From the NCBI RefSeq assembly GCF_016808335.1, contig NC_053142.1:1815174-1879173 (forward strand): a stretch of 64,000 nt of DNA, given 5' to 3'. The stretch comes from Panicum virgatum. Taxonomy: Eukaryota > Streptophyta > Magnoliopsida > Poales > Poaceae. The number at the start of each line of letters is the position of its first letter. The stretch's first letter is position 1. A program made the translations under genes and the position numbers. Below, in pieces: positions 43,958-55,365 of the stretch. The notes under the pieces were generated by a model that saw only the letters and a program-made list of their open reading frames with translations, ran no database searches and was not told the DNA's origin.

Positions 43958-45031
43958 TTGCCTCTTGCCCTTGCCTTTGTTGTTGTTCTGGTTGGAGTTT
44001 TGCCCTGGATTATTTCTTCTGGGCTGCGGACAATTCTTGGCAAAATGAGAAGCACTGCCGCAGTTGAAGCATCAATTATTACCATTCCCACTATTGAACT
44101 GTGGGACATTCGGCCTTTGACTAAACTGCTGTTGTTGCTGCTGCTGAGGCACTGGAGGTCTGAATCCTCCTGGTTGTTGAGGCGGCCTAAAGACATGTCT
44201 GCCCACGGGGGCATTTCTCTGTGGAGGTCTAGGTGGAGTATTTTGCACTAGACGATACCTCGGTGGCTGGGCACTCGAGGGTCCCGTTGGTGCCTTTCGC
44301 TTTTTCTCAGCACGATGTGCAGCAATACAGTCCTCTTGCGTAATGGCCATATTAACCAGCTCAGTAAAGGTATTGGGCTGAACCAAGTTTAAACATTCCT
44401 TGAGCTTGGTATTGAGTCCACGACGGAAACGATCACGTTTCTTGGCATCAGTATCAGCATGATGGCCCGCATACTGGCACAGATGATTGAAGGTCTGTGC
44501 ATATTGTAGAATAGTGCGGGTTCCCTGATCTAGAGCCAAGAACTCATTCAACTTCCTTTCAATTAGTCCATCCAGAATATGATGTGATCTGAAGGCAGTT
44601 CTGAATTCCTCCCAAGATATGATATGTTCAGCAGGCTGCATTGCACAATAATGATCCCACCATATACGTGCAGGACCGCGAAGTTGCTGAGTGGCAAAGT
44701 GGGCCTTGTTTGCATCAACACACGGTACTGCTAACAAAGCAAACTTGGAATTGATGGTACGGAGCCAAGCATCGGCGTCCAGTGGGTCATCAGCTTTGCT
44801 GAAAAGCGGAGGTTGGGTACCAAAGAATTCCTGGTAACCCGCTGGTTGTGCCTCCCGCCCTCCATACTGTTGGCGTGGCTGATTTTGTTGCCCTTGGACT
44901 AGCTGGCGAAGCAACTCTGTTTGCATGGCCATTAACTCGGCCAGATTCGACGGGGGTGGCGGTGGTTGCTGAGATCCACTGCCAGCTTCACAACCGAAGC
45001 CATCAGGCGTTCCGCGAGTATGACCAACCAT
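43958..45031 (-). pseudogene. E2 Gag with in-frame stop before the zinc knuckle
   Basis: Starts at ATG 45031 (MVGHTRGTPDG). The Gag core has DPLDADAWLRTINSKF and LRGPARIWWDHYC. A Gln/Pro-rich tail (QQQQQQQ, residues about 300-306) follows. A TGA at 44072-44074 falls immediately before the CCHC knuckle [14 protein letters not shown] (44071-44030), after which the same frame continues into Pol. The stop separates nucleocapsid from matrix-like Gag; a CGA to TGA change is likely. Confidence 0.85.
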
Positions 45032-45618
45032 CTGTAATTATGGAAGACATCCATTAGATAAATATTTCTCGCTTCCGAAATCAATGGCACGTGCAATGAT
45101 CATACATTGGATAGAACAAAATCAGCAAAATTTAACTAGATGCGGTGTAGCACAATATGCACAACACATAACTGTGCCACCCACAAAAATCAAAACTGGT
45201 CAGCTGTTAGATAGCTTCATGCTCCATCGTATAAAGATTCAATGCTGAGAGAAAAGGGTAAAGAAAATAATCTATCAATTTGTTCTTCATTGCTATGTGC
45301 TATGCTGCTAAACATCAGAGATCATAGAAGGGATTGGACTAAAATTTAGTCTCACAGATTCCACAGGCTACATTTGATGAGCACACATGCCACAAAATTT
45401 GCAACATCTTTAGCATTCATCAAACGGCGTGAAAATGCACAAATGAAGAGATTTAGCAAGTAGGAAGATCCTGATTTCCAAACTGGTAGTCGCTACTTAT
45501 ATTACATCCAAAGCAGCATTTTTCTTACAACCTACATCACTCACCCTTACCACATATAATACAACAAGTGGTACTCCTCCCTAGGGCTATCTTACAACAT
45601 CTCTTTCCTATGTACAAG
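45032..45618 (-). other. Spacer between E2 gag and ORF0
   Basis: About 590 bp of AT-rich internal sequence without a recognised ORF or repeat. The corresponding spacer in E1 (14581-14833) is shorter. Confidence 0.5.
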
Positions 45619-46566
45619 CTACAACAAGAGAAAACACGAACTATCTAGGACTAGTCTAAGGCGCCTAGAAGTCGTCGAGGTTGCCCACAGAAGAGGCACG
45701 CCGGAAGAAGAGTCATCCGGCTGAGGGTTAGGCTCAGCAAGTGCGTGCTCTGAATCTATGTCAGATACTCCCTCAATCTCCTCCGCGTCCTCTTCTGCTG
45801 CTGCAGGCTCGGCTGCGGCATCTAGTTGCTCCTGGAGCATACCAACATGTGCTAAAGCATCAACCCAATCTGCTTGAAGCTCATTCACCTGCCCCTGAAG
45901 AAAACCAATAACTATGTTGCGCTGCTCTATCTCAGCACCATGCTCCATAGCCTGATGCTCAAACTGTGCAATGGCTAGATCCCTCCCAGCAACGGCATCC
46001 TGAAGTCCCTGAATCTGAGTATCCCTCAAACGAAGGCCTCGCTGAAAACTCTGGGCCAAGTCTATCACCTGGTCCATGTGTCACTGCTGGAGTATCTGGT
46101 AGTGAGACTGAGCATTCATATATCTGACTACTGCCTCAATAGTCTCATCCGCTACATCTCCAATCAAGTGCCCAAAGTGTGTGACTCTGAACAGCCACTC
46201 TGCATTGCCAGCACTAACTGCTGGAAACAAACCAATAGGATATGCTGCTATCTCCTCGGGATGGTGCTCACAAAAAGTGGTGATAGCGTTGAGAGCTGCT
46301 TTCTCAAAAGCATCCACAAGACGGTACCCAATCACCTCAATCTCAATCGGTGGCCACTCCAAGGTGGGGTGCTGAGGAATGGTCATTGTAACTCTGTTCT
46401 TCTTAATTCCATCCTCCGAAAACTGGTGCCCCGTGTACTGGGGTGGATCTGGGTAGTGGAAGATACGAAGTGAATCCCAAAGAATCCTAGGAAAACCCTC
46501 CCAGTACTGACAATCGGTATGAGCATTTCCCTCCTCATCCCAAAAGACCTGGGAACAAGTCGCCAT
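45619..46566 (-). pseudogene. ORF0 of E2, homologous to E1 ORF0, with one in-frame stop
   Basis: Start chosen at the ATG at 46566 (MATCSQVFWDEEG), which parallels E1's MADDWTTTYC start; an upstream ATG at 46620 is also in frame. The N-terminal block contains FPRILWDSLRIFHYPDPPQY and GLFP, aligning with E1's FPRVDTATVRLGIPERPEY and YFPP. A TGA at 46081-46083 interrupts the frame. Downstream the same frame gives a coiled-coil stretch (about 46077-45800) and an acidic tail with AAAEEDAEEIEG. Function unknown. Keeping an extra ORF in two separate Tekay families suggests it is useful to them. Confidence 0.6.
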
Positions 46567-47153
46567 CTGAATCAAAAAGGATTCAAATGTGAGTAATGTG
46601 ATTATCTCAAGACTTCTCAAATAAAGCTTTAAGAAGACTGCGGAAAAACAAATATGATTCTAAATCAAAAGATGATATGGTTCCAAACTCAAAGAATAAT
46701 AAACCACAATCGGTACTGGTTCATCATTTGAGATTCTAAGGAAGTAAAAGATCCTTAAAACAACAAGATGGGGCTTAGGATGAAGGCATGACTCAAAACC
46801 ACCTTTTTCATCCAGGAAAATCTAAGTATTTAACACGCCTGCTCCTAAAATCAAAATCTAATCCACCTATAGTTTAAGCACACTAACACTTATCTATGAG
46901 GATTCATACTAGGAATTCCTTAAAAAGATCATGTAACAACTTCAAAGACTAGGAATCAATTAGAACATTAACCAAATATGCATGCACGTCCTGTTCGTTC
47001 CTCACAAGATAAACAATTGCCAACTATCGTTGGGCTTACGTGGTTAGCACGGTGGTATACATAAATACGGCTCTCCCTATATAGCTAGTCGATACATTCT
47101 AACCGTTCTTAACTTATCGAATCGCGGTTAGTGTTCCTGCAGAAGCTTGACAG

Positions 47154-47156
<3 letters not shown>

Positions 47157-47238
<82 letters not shown>
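47157..47238. repeat. (AT)41 microsatellite
   Basis: 82 bp of perfect AT dinucleotide in the E2 leader. It is uninterrupted in this read, so its length is likely to vary between individuals and is prone to sequencing or assembly error. Confidence 0.95.
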
Positions 47239-47240
<2 letters not shown>

Positions 47241-47373
47241 AATGAACCTTTCAAGCCAGCACTCATGAAAGCGTTCCCAAACATTACCGCTCACTATAGA
47301 AGCGGCAGCCATACAATTCCCGTCGTATGGCCAATGTTAGCATACGCTACTCAGAGGCGTATTCACAAGTTCC

Positions 47374-47628
47374 TTTACTCCCAATATAGTCGACCGAGGT
47401 CGGTATATTGGCAGCAGCTCAAGTAGGGCACTACTTGAGCGCAGCGTTCGGTTCGCATCGCCGACGGGAAGATCAGACTCCCTCAGCTGACTGAGCACAC
47501 TTTACTTCCAATATAGTCAACTAATAGTCGGTATATTGGAAGCACCTCAAGTAAGTCACTGCTTGAGGGCAGCGTTCGGCTCGCATCACCGACGGGAAGG
47601 TCAGACTCCCTCAGCTGATTGAGGATCC
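47374..47628. repeat. Tandem duplication of a ~127-bp unit in the E2 leader
   Basis: Two copies start at 47374 and 47501. Each has TTTACTYCCAATATAGTC, a GTCGGTATATTGG that is partly inverse to it, then GCAGCGTTCGG, CGACGGGAAG and CAGACTCCCTCAGCTGA. Each unit can form a small hairpin between CCAATATAG and GTATATTGG. The copies are about 85-90% alike by eye. Confidence 0.85.
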
Positions 47629-47888
47629 TTACCATCTTACCTCATGTAGGTGCGTCGTTACAATAATTAAGGATTGCTTGTGAGTATGGTTTAACAAAAT
47701 GTAAAGTGCTGGAAGTCAGATAACATAAACCATACATAAATAACCACCTAATAATTCCCGTAAATTCCCTAGGACTTTACGTTCTATGCACAATCCTTAA
47801 CGATTCCAACGTAGTTTTTCAGAAACACCTTTTTGGTCAATTTTACACGAAAAGCGATTTTTAGGGTTCCAACACCTCTGGTGTACGC

Positions 47889-47905
47889 TTGCAGCTCTGA
47901 TACCA
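47889..47905 (-). other. Primer binding site of E2 (tRNA-iMet)
   Basis: On the minus strand TGGTATCAGAGCTGC follows the LTR end TTCTGCCACA after two bases. It matches the initiator-methionine tRNA 3' end, fixing the LTR boundary at 47908 and the minus orientation. Confidence 0.88.
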
Positions 47906-47907
47906 GC

Positions 47908-50900
47908 TGTGGCAGAACCGCCTAAATTATCCCGGCTCAAGTGCGCAGGCCATCACCATAAAGGCAACATTAGCTTAAACGCACTTCAAACTGAACAATT
48001 TTTGGTCTGTCGGGTAACGTCCCGATACAACCACCGATTCTTGGATCGAACAAGCATACCCCGCACGAAGGCGAGTTCAGAGATATTACAACCACAATTT
48101 TACAATACAGGCATAGTAAAGATTACAAACCAGTTCAAACGATTATTTACAAAGCCAACTTAAGTAAAACAGTTATACAAGCCATAAGTATAAGTTCAGA
48201 GTTTAAAACAGCGGACGATAAAACACGACGACTACAACACGTCGTAAAAGTATACCAGGCTAGCCCAAGCATGGTATCACTCGTCATAGTCATTGCCGGC
48301 CGAAGACGTATCCCACTCTATGGACCAGCCAGGAGGCAACGAGCAAGGATAGGTCAAGCTATCGATCTGATCCTCAAAACTCATACCTGAAAAAGGGTTT
48401 CAACAAGGCTGAGTATTCTAATACTCAACAGGACTTAACCGCCAACGGGTATAAGCAGCCCACCTTAGCTAGACTATGCAAGGCTTTGTGAGGCTCTGGT
48501 TTTCTTTTGCTGAAAAGCAATAAAGAGTATGTCCTTACTTTCAAGTTTTAGCTTTCAAGGTTCTAGTTGATTAACCGTTCTATGTAAGCAACTACTATCC
48601 AATCATGGTAGAATACTAAGCAAACATCAATATTGATTAAAGTATTGTTGCTCTTCTTACTCTGTGTGGCAAAGAGATCAAGCAGTCTCATTTCATCGTG
48701 AGAGGCGGACGATTCTGAATCGAAATTCAACCTTGCAAGGATAACCTAGCACACACGTCTGGAACACCGTCGGGTCATTCCCAAACAACCGTTGACCTTT
48801 CTTTCCGGCTTGTGGATAGGAACACCCTCCCCGACTACAGGGCTCCAAGGTCCACCCTTCTACGAGGTCCACCCTTGTCCCTTGAAGTCGCAGTGTTGCG
48901 CAACATAAAAATAAAACCTATCCCTAAGAGAGAGTGTCAGGTATATCCACTCCTCGGTCCAATCGGCTACTAGGCTTGCCGCGTACCATATTGACGGCAT
49001 GTGGCTAGTACTTTCAAAGACTTAACCAACGCTACCACACACCGCGACCTTAGCAAGTTCATTAACATAGACGGGGTCTCACATAAAGTCATGATATCGA
49101 TCACAACCCCGTCCGTCGTCCTTATATTGATAACAGAAAGTAAACAAACAATTCCCATAAAGCTCGCGAGTGACAGGCAATCACTCGACTTTTACCGGTC
49201 CTATAAGCTTAGCAAGTAGTCGAACTCAAATCTAGTATTCAGTACATGGGTACCTAGGATCATGCATCTAGGGTTTCATTTCAACTCCTAAGAACTGTAA
49301 ATGCACAAATAAATAATACAGTAAATGATATTAATTTGAAGTATGGGTTATGTCCGGGGCTTGCCTTCTCGGTAGTTGCTAACTATTTCAGCTCTAGGCT
49401 CTTCCGAACTTTGGTCCGGGGCTGCAGTTAGTTCAGCAGTGTTTACTTGAACTTCGAGATCACCTCCGTCAGATTCCGGGATCAGTTCGTACGTCCCGTC
49501 CGATAAGGCAGTCGTGTCTACATGTAATGCAAGAACAACATTATAATCACACATGGGCAATCGTTTATAGAGTAGTTAAATATCAAATTTAACTACACAA
49601 GGCATCATGATCAACAGCACAAACAAGTTATACTAATTTCATTAACAAGTGGGGGTGGTTTCTTATAACAAGCAAGTCATGGATTGCTAATAAAACAACA
49701 ACTCAAATCACAAACAGAATTAAATTCTGCCAAAAATACACTAAACAGAACCTGAACAAAGTAATCTACCCTATAAAAATCATGCCAAGACATGTAGCCA
49801 TTTAATCACAATAAATCATTCATGCAGGCAACACCTAGCACAATCTTGAATTATACAGGTCAAACTATAGTAAAATAGAAGCTCAAAATTTAACAGGAGG
49901 TTGACACCGAAAGGAACTAGCAACTACGAAGTGTTCATGATTTTATCTATAAAGGAATAAATATGAGAAAATAAACAATATAGACAACAGATTAGCAAGA
50001 TTTATTTTTAGCCCCTGATCTAGCCATGAACTGAAGTTCAAACTTTCTAGACAAGCTAAGATACTCCAGATGAACACTCAGGAATAATTTCAGCATTTAA
50101 CAAGAAAAGGAACTATTTACCATAAATAAAGTCTAATAAACAAGGATTAAATCAAATAAATAGCTACACAAGAGAACTAATCATGAAATTTTTACAGAAA
50201 AGCTAGTGTTACATAAGTAAACTACCATAAAAGTTTCACTGCAAGACATGGCTTTATGCAGTAGTTAAGAAAAAGATGAAAACAACTAATATTTATGCAC
50301 TAGAAACACAAATCAAAATCTACAGCAAAAACTTGCAACTAAAGCCTAACATATTATGGTTCTACTGCATAGATATCTTCAAGAGGATTCTAAAACATCA
50401 AGATTTGCTATTTGACGAATTTTCTACGAATTGATATTGAATTTCAAAGTTCACTGAAAAACATTACAATGCAGTCCCTAAGGCACTATTCAACTGAGTC
50501 TAGGCCTATTCAAATAACCCCCTGGGTTTTCTTTCCTTTCAACCCGAGGTCCCTGGGCCGGGTCAGAGAGGGGAGGCGGCGGTTGACCGGCCGTTTCCCG
50601 GCGAGGGGCTCACCGGCGGCGAGGGTGGAGGGGTGTGGGAGCTTCACGGGTTCAAGGCGCACCACAGGGTGGTCTTGGGGTGCGGGGAGGGGCTCGGAGG
50701 CGGCGGCTCGATGGATCAGGGCGGCTCGGCGGCGGAGGCAAGCGACAGCGAGGGTGCTCCGGTGAGGATTGGGCGAGGGGAAGTGGTCTGGGAGTTGCGC
50801 GAGGATGAGGCGCGGCTAAAGGTGGGGGCTATTGGGGTGGAGCGGTTCTGGGGTGGCGGCTCCGCGGCGGGGTGAGCTCGCCGGCGTTCCAGCGGGGCGG

Positions 50901-51743
50901 CGGCGGTGTTCTGCGGTGTGGGAGCGGGGAGAGAGCAAAAGGGCGGTAGGAATCGGTTTCTGGGGTATTTGTAGGGCTCGGGCGCTCGCTAGAAGAGTGC
51001 GGCGGCCACTGCAGCGGGCTCTCCACCGCGACGGCGAGGTGGCGGCGGCGCGGGCGCTTCTGGACTCGGCGGCACGCGTGGCACGGCCGGGGAGCTCCAG
51101 CGCGAGGCAACAGGAGAGGGAGGAGGAGCGGTGCGACGCGTGGGTGCCAGCGCGTGGCGGAGTAATGGCCGGGAAAGCTTCCCCCGGCGCCGGTGGTGGC
51201 GCTGTCGGTGGACGGCGGCAAGAAGCAGAGCAGGGAGGTGGGAGATGGGGATAAGGACGATTTTGCAATTTCCAAAAATTCCAGGGACTAGTCTGTAAAC
51301 AAGCAATAACTTTTAAACCAAAGCTCAAATGGAAAAGTGCCCAACATGAAAGTTGTTCAACTTTTCAAGATCTACAACTTTGATGTTGTGCAAAAATTTA
51401 TTTGACCAAAGATTCAAGAGCTAAAATTAAAAACATAGAAAGGAATTTGAATTCTAGGAAATTTGTCTTTTTCAAAGCAATTTCACTTCAAATGTAGACT
51501 TACAAGCAAAAATGGCTACCATGCAATAAATGCACTGAAATTTTACAAAAACACCCTCCACAAAAGCTATATTCAAAAATAACTATATAAAGGACCTTGC
51601 ATAAAATCATAATTACACATATAACCTTTCATAATTACAAAAAGATCCTTTTTAAGTAATTCAAGCACATGATGCATAGCAAACATACACAATTACTGTG
51701 CAAACACCTTTTTAATTACTGTGCAGACACCTAGCGTGTTACA
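47908..51743 (-). mobile_element. 5' LTR of E2 (3836 bp)
   Basis: Runs on the minus strand from TGTAACACGCTAGG (51743) to TTCTGCCACA (47908). A GC-rich island spans 50555-51245; on the minus strand it would be leader, with a TATA-like TACAAATACC near 50975. The long frames in this island on both strands are compositional. Downstream AT-rich sequence leads to an acceptor-like TACATGTAG at about 49518 and a short acidic ORF. Confidence 0.9.
49348..49560 (-). other. Acidic exon-like ORF in the E2 5' LTR
   Basis: A 70-codon frame on the minus strand; the part after the acceptor-like site reads DTTALSDGTYELIPESDGG and ends NYREGKPRT. It is rich in Glu and Asp, as are the ORFs at 12493-12638 and 23803-23948. 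The 3' LTR copy has a stop at the Tyr codon. It may be part of a spliced leader; no protein product is claimed. Confidence 0.3.
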
Positions 51744-51748
51744 GATGT

Positions 51749-54361
51749 ACACCGGCCGGGTAACTCGAGCTAGCATGACCAATGAATGAATTGAGAAGAC
51801 TAACGAGTTCTTGGAAGGGGCATGGGCGCAAGCTGAAGGGTCGAGATTCATGTGGTGTCCCTGCAAGAGTTGTGGAAACCAGAAACGAAAGACAAAGAAG
51901 GTCATGGGCGAACATCTTGTCAATTATGGATTTACACCAGACTATACCCGGTGGATCTTTCACGGTGAAGCCCATCGTATGAGGGACGAGGTCGTGAGGC
52001 AACGCATCGATGAATGTGATGCTGCTGGTGGGATTGGGGACATGTTACACGACTATGAGGAGGCACATTTTGGTGAAGGACCGCAGGAGGAGGAGCCAGA
52101 GGCAAGCACAAAGTCGTTTTACGAGATGTTGGAGGCGGCACAGAAACCTCTTCACGGCCAAACAAAGGTTTCTCAGCTGGATGACATTGGACGCCTTATG
52201 GCCTTAAAGTCCCAGTTTGGCCTGAGCCAAGACGCCTTTGATAGTATGTCGACCGTTTTTGGGAGCATTCTTCCGGAAGATCACATTCTGCCCAAGACAA
52301 TGTATCAGGCGACGAAAATCCTTAGTGCACTGAAGATGCCATATGAGTAGATACATTCTTGTCCTAATGGGTGCATTTTATTTAGGAAAGAGCACGAGGC
52401 TGAAACTTACTGTCCAAAATGCAAAGCCTCAAGATTCCTGGAGGTGGATGCAGGTGACGGTCAGCCTAAGAGGCAGCTCACGATTCCTGTGAAAATCGTA
52501 CGTTACCTTCTGTTCATTCAAAGGATCCAAAGACTCTATATGACTGAGGAAACCGCGAAACAGATGACATGGCACAAAAAAAGGTGTTCGATACAACCCA
52601 GATAAGATGGTGCATCCCTCCGACGGTGAGTCATGGACTCATTTTGATGAGATTCATCATGAGAAAGCTAAAGAAGCTCGTAAAGTACGTGTTGCGCTAG
52701 CAACCGATGGGTTCAATCCTTATGGTATGATGGCCGCAGCATACTCATGTTGGCCTGTTCGTTATTCCCTTGAATTCCCCCCCCCCCCGGTGTTCTCTTT
52801 CAACGACAAACCATATTTGTGTCGTTGATTATTCCTGAGCACCCAGGGAATAAAATGAGTGTTTACATGGAGCCTCTAATCGATGAGTTGATCAAAGCAT
52901 GGGAGGAGGGGGTGTGGACGTACGATAGAGCGACAAAGACAAACTTCAGAATGTATGTGTGGTACCACTACTCTCTGCATGACCTCCCAGCGTATGGCAT
53001 TTTCTGCGGGTGGTGTACTCATGGAAAGTTTCCATGCCCAACATTCAAGGCAACTCTGCAGTTCATTTGGTTGAGAAAGGGGAGCAAGTATTCGTCGTTT
53101 GACAAACATTGACAATTCCTTCCTGCTGACCATCCATTTAGAAGAGACATTAAGAACTTCACAAAAGGTGTCGTAGTTACAGAATCTGCACCGCAGATGC
53201 TGATGGGTGCCGTGCTTCATGCTCAGATAGATGCTCTCCAGGTCAATGATGCAGGTGGTTTTGTGGGATATGGCGAAGAACATTCTTGGACTCAGGTCTC
53301 TGGCTTGTGGAGGCTTCCCTATATTAATGATCTTCTCCTTCCACACAATATTGATGCCATGCACACTGAAAAGAATTGGGGCGAGATAAGAAGAAGGACA
53401 ACATCAAGGCTCGAGTGGATCTGGCAACCTTGTGTGATAGACCAAGATACGAAATGAAGACTCCGAGACCAGGGAGACAATGGAGGAAGACTCCGGCGGA
53501 TTTCGTCCTAACGAGGCCCCAAAAAAAGGAAGCACTAGAGTGGATCCAAAAGTTACAATTTCCAGATGGGTATGCAGCAAATCTGAGGAGGGGAGTTAAT
53601 TTGGCTACGATGCGAATCAACGGGCTGAAGAGTCATGACTACCACATATGGATTGAGCGGCTTCTTCCTGTGATGGTTCGAGGCTATCTCCCTGATAATA
53701 TATGGCGAGTGTTGGCAGAGTTGAGCAATTTCTTCCGCCAGCTGTGTGCTAAGGAGTTATCTCGGGTTGTTATTTCGGACATGGAAAAAGTGGCCCCTGT
53801 GTTGCTATGTAAGCTGGAGAAGATCTTTCCACCCGCCTTCTTCAATCCGATGCAGCATTTGCTTCTACATCTTCCGTATGAAGCACGGATGGGGGGCCTG
53901 TGCAGTACCGTTGGTGCTATCCAATTGAGAGATGTCTGAAGGTCCTTCGAACGAAATGCAAAAATAAATGTAAAATTGAAGCTTCTATTGACGAGTCATA
54001 TATTTTGGAGGAGGTGTCAAACTTCACAACCACATACTATGGTGACAATATTCCTAGCGTGCATAATCCACCCCCTCGTTACAATGCCGGCGATAATGAA
54101 TCGAGTCTCAGCATCTTCCGAGGACAACTTGGAAGTGCAAGTGATGCGAGGTACAAGACCTTGAACCATGAAGAGTGGCGCCGTATCATGCTATACGTGT
54201 TAACCAACCTATCCTGCATACGCTTGCAGGGCCAAACTGATTCGTCCATGAGTGCCGAGTTGAGACAGGTTGCCGATGGTTTTAGCTACAGTGAGTGCCT
54301 TGTAGTACTAGTGTATTGGACTTATTATACGTATCGGACTATATTCTGTTTTATGGACTAG
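51749..54361 (+). pseudogene. TNP2-type transposase (Transposase_21 family) of the CACTA element, degenerate
   Basis: Pieces of the family appear in order but in changing frames. From 51749 a stop (TGA near 51787) precedes a 179-codon frame at 51811-52350 with SRFMWCPCKSCGNQ, HLVNYGFTPDYTRW and FYEMLEAAQ. 52380-52590 has CPKCKASRFLEVD. 52607-52800 has VALATDGFNPYGMMAA and YSCWPV. 52819-53112 has IPEHPGNKMSVYMEPLIDEL and WCTHGKFPCP. 53376-53939 has GYLPDNIWRVLAELSNFFRQ and FFNPMQHLLLHLPYEA. 53900-54361 has CLKVLRTKCKNKCKIEAS and FTTTYYGDNIPSVHNPPPRY. A 12-C run at 52777-52788 marks one frameshift. The enzyme would cut and join the CACTA ends; this copy cannot make a full protein. Confidence 0.85.
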
Positions 54362-54520
54362 TGTTATGTTTCGGACTTGTGACATATGTGGACTATATTC
54401 TATGTGATGGACTTGTGTTATGTATCGGACTCGTGTTATGTATTGGACTTGTGATATATGTGATGGACTGTGTTATTTGTATCGATGCCATTCTCGTCAT
54501 TGTCAATCATATGTGATGGA
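54300..54520 (+). repeat. Degenerate GGACTTGTGTTATGTAT-type tandem repeats
   Basis: After the transposase, words such as GGACTTGTG, ATATGTGATGGACT and TTATGTATCGGACT recur about every 20-40 bp in imperfect tandem. The array is non-coding and lies between transposase and subterminal region. Confidence 0.6.
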
Positions 54521-54614
54521 CTATAACTGCCTGTAATGACCTCTGCAATCACATATATTTCTGTTGTATTTGTATGGAAAAATAGAGAAAAACGAAACAA
54601 AAAAAAAGAAAAAT

Positions 54615-55055
54615 TCACCACTTTGCCGAGTGTTTAAGCCAAAACACTCGGCAAAGGAGCTTGCACAGGTCAGCAGCGCAGTCACTTTGCCGAGTGCTAA
54701 AGTACTGGCACTCGGCAAACCAGACACATGGAGGTACCCTGGCGCGGGGACTTTGCCGAGTGTCCGAGTCGGACACTCGGCAAAGTTTGAAACTTTGCCG
54801 AGTGTCTGCCGTTAGACACTCGGCAAACCGCGGGACCAGGGTGGCGCCACGTGGCTTCTTTGCCGAGTATCAGGGCACTCGGCAAAACCTTTGCCGAGTG
54901 CTCGTATTCCGACACTCGGCAAAATAAACTTTGCCGTGGGAACCTTTGCCGAGTGTCGTTTGCCAAGTGTTACACTCGGCAAAGACTTTGCCGAGTGTAA
55001 TATATCCTTTGCCGAGTGTATCTGACACTCGGCAAAGTTTGGAAGTCCGGTAGTG
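54615..55055. repeat. Right subterminal repeats and TIR of the CACTA element
   Basis: About nine TTTGCCGAGTG and eight CACTCGGCAAA words alternate, mostly as close inverted pairs, followed by AAGTCCGGTAGTG. Density is higher than on the left side. The arrangement is typical of the protein-binding subterminal region of CACTA elements. Confidence 0.88.
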
Positions 55056-55058
55056 CCT

Positions 55059-55138
55059 GATACAGAGCTAAATAGCTTAGTTTCAGCACAGTGGAAAGAT
55101 ATGGGGTGGCAGGGCGTGAACCCAGCGACTGATTTCAG
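55059..55138 (+). CDS. ELMO gene exon c, right part
   Basis: Reads DTELNSLVSAQWKDMGW then QGVNPATDF and two bases of the next codon, up to donor TTTCAG|GTTACT. It joins in frame with 33329-33364 after removal of the CACTA element and one CCT. Confidence 0.9.
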
Positions 55139-55365
55139 GTTACTTATAGTTTTTTTTTCTGTGTGCCCTATTTTAGATTGTCTAAACTAAGTTTCACACG
55201 GTTGGTTTTTAGTTTTACTGGAATAAATTATAATGCTCTTTCTGGAAATAAATTAAATGCTCCTTGTCTCTTTCTTTTTAGAGGTCCACAATCAGCCTCT
55301 GGTTTATTCCAGCAAATGGCATGTATTCCCTGACAGATAACAGTATCATCTGACTATGATTTCAG

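Larger units (their letters stand above)
46567..47888 (-). other. Long untranslated leader of E2
   Basis: About 1.3 kb between PBS and ORF0, much longer than in E1 (about 130 bp). It holds an (AT)41 microsatellite and a tandem duplication described separately; the rest is AT-rich and non-coding. Confidence 0.6.
36664..51743 (-). mobile_element. Full-length Tekay/Del-type Ty3/gypsy chromovirus E2
   Basis: It is flanked by an exact 5-bp duplication GATGT (36659-36663 and 51744-51748), with LTRs TGTAACACCC...TTCTGCCACA read on the minus strand. Order on the minus strand: 5' LTR 51743-47908, PBS, long leader with microsatellite, ORF0, gag, PR-RT-RNaseH, IN-chromodomain, PPT, 3' LTR 40501-36664. 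LTRs look about 98-99% identical by eye. It landed in the coding start of the CACTA transposase. Coding is split by two in-frame stops and one frameshift, so it is probably not autonomous. Confidence 0.93.
33365..55055 (+). mobile_element. CACTA (En/Spm-like) DNA transposon, 21.7 kb with nested Tekay E2
   Basis: Terminal inverted repeats are CACTACCGGA on the left and TCCGGTAGTG on the right, with a 3-bp duplication CCT (33362-33364, 55056-55058), all as expected for CACTA elements. Subterminal regions carry inverted TTTGCCGAGTG / CACTCGGCAAA words. The + strand encodes a TNP2-type transposase, now broken. Without E2 (15,080 bp plus one duplication) the element is about 6.6 kb. A 10-bp TIR match and the intact duplication suggest a relatively recent jump; the transposase damage means it would need help from another copy to move. 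Confidence 0.92.

Noticed and set aside
54564..54966. ORFs of 83-89 codons rich in LCRV/HSAK words
   Set aside because: Translation of the CACTA subterminal repeats.
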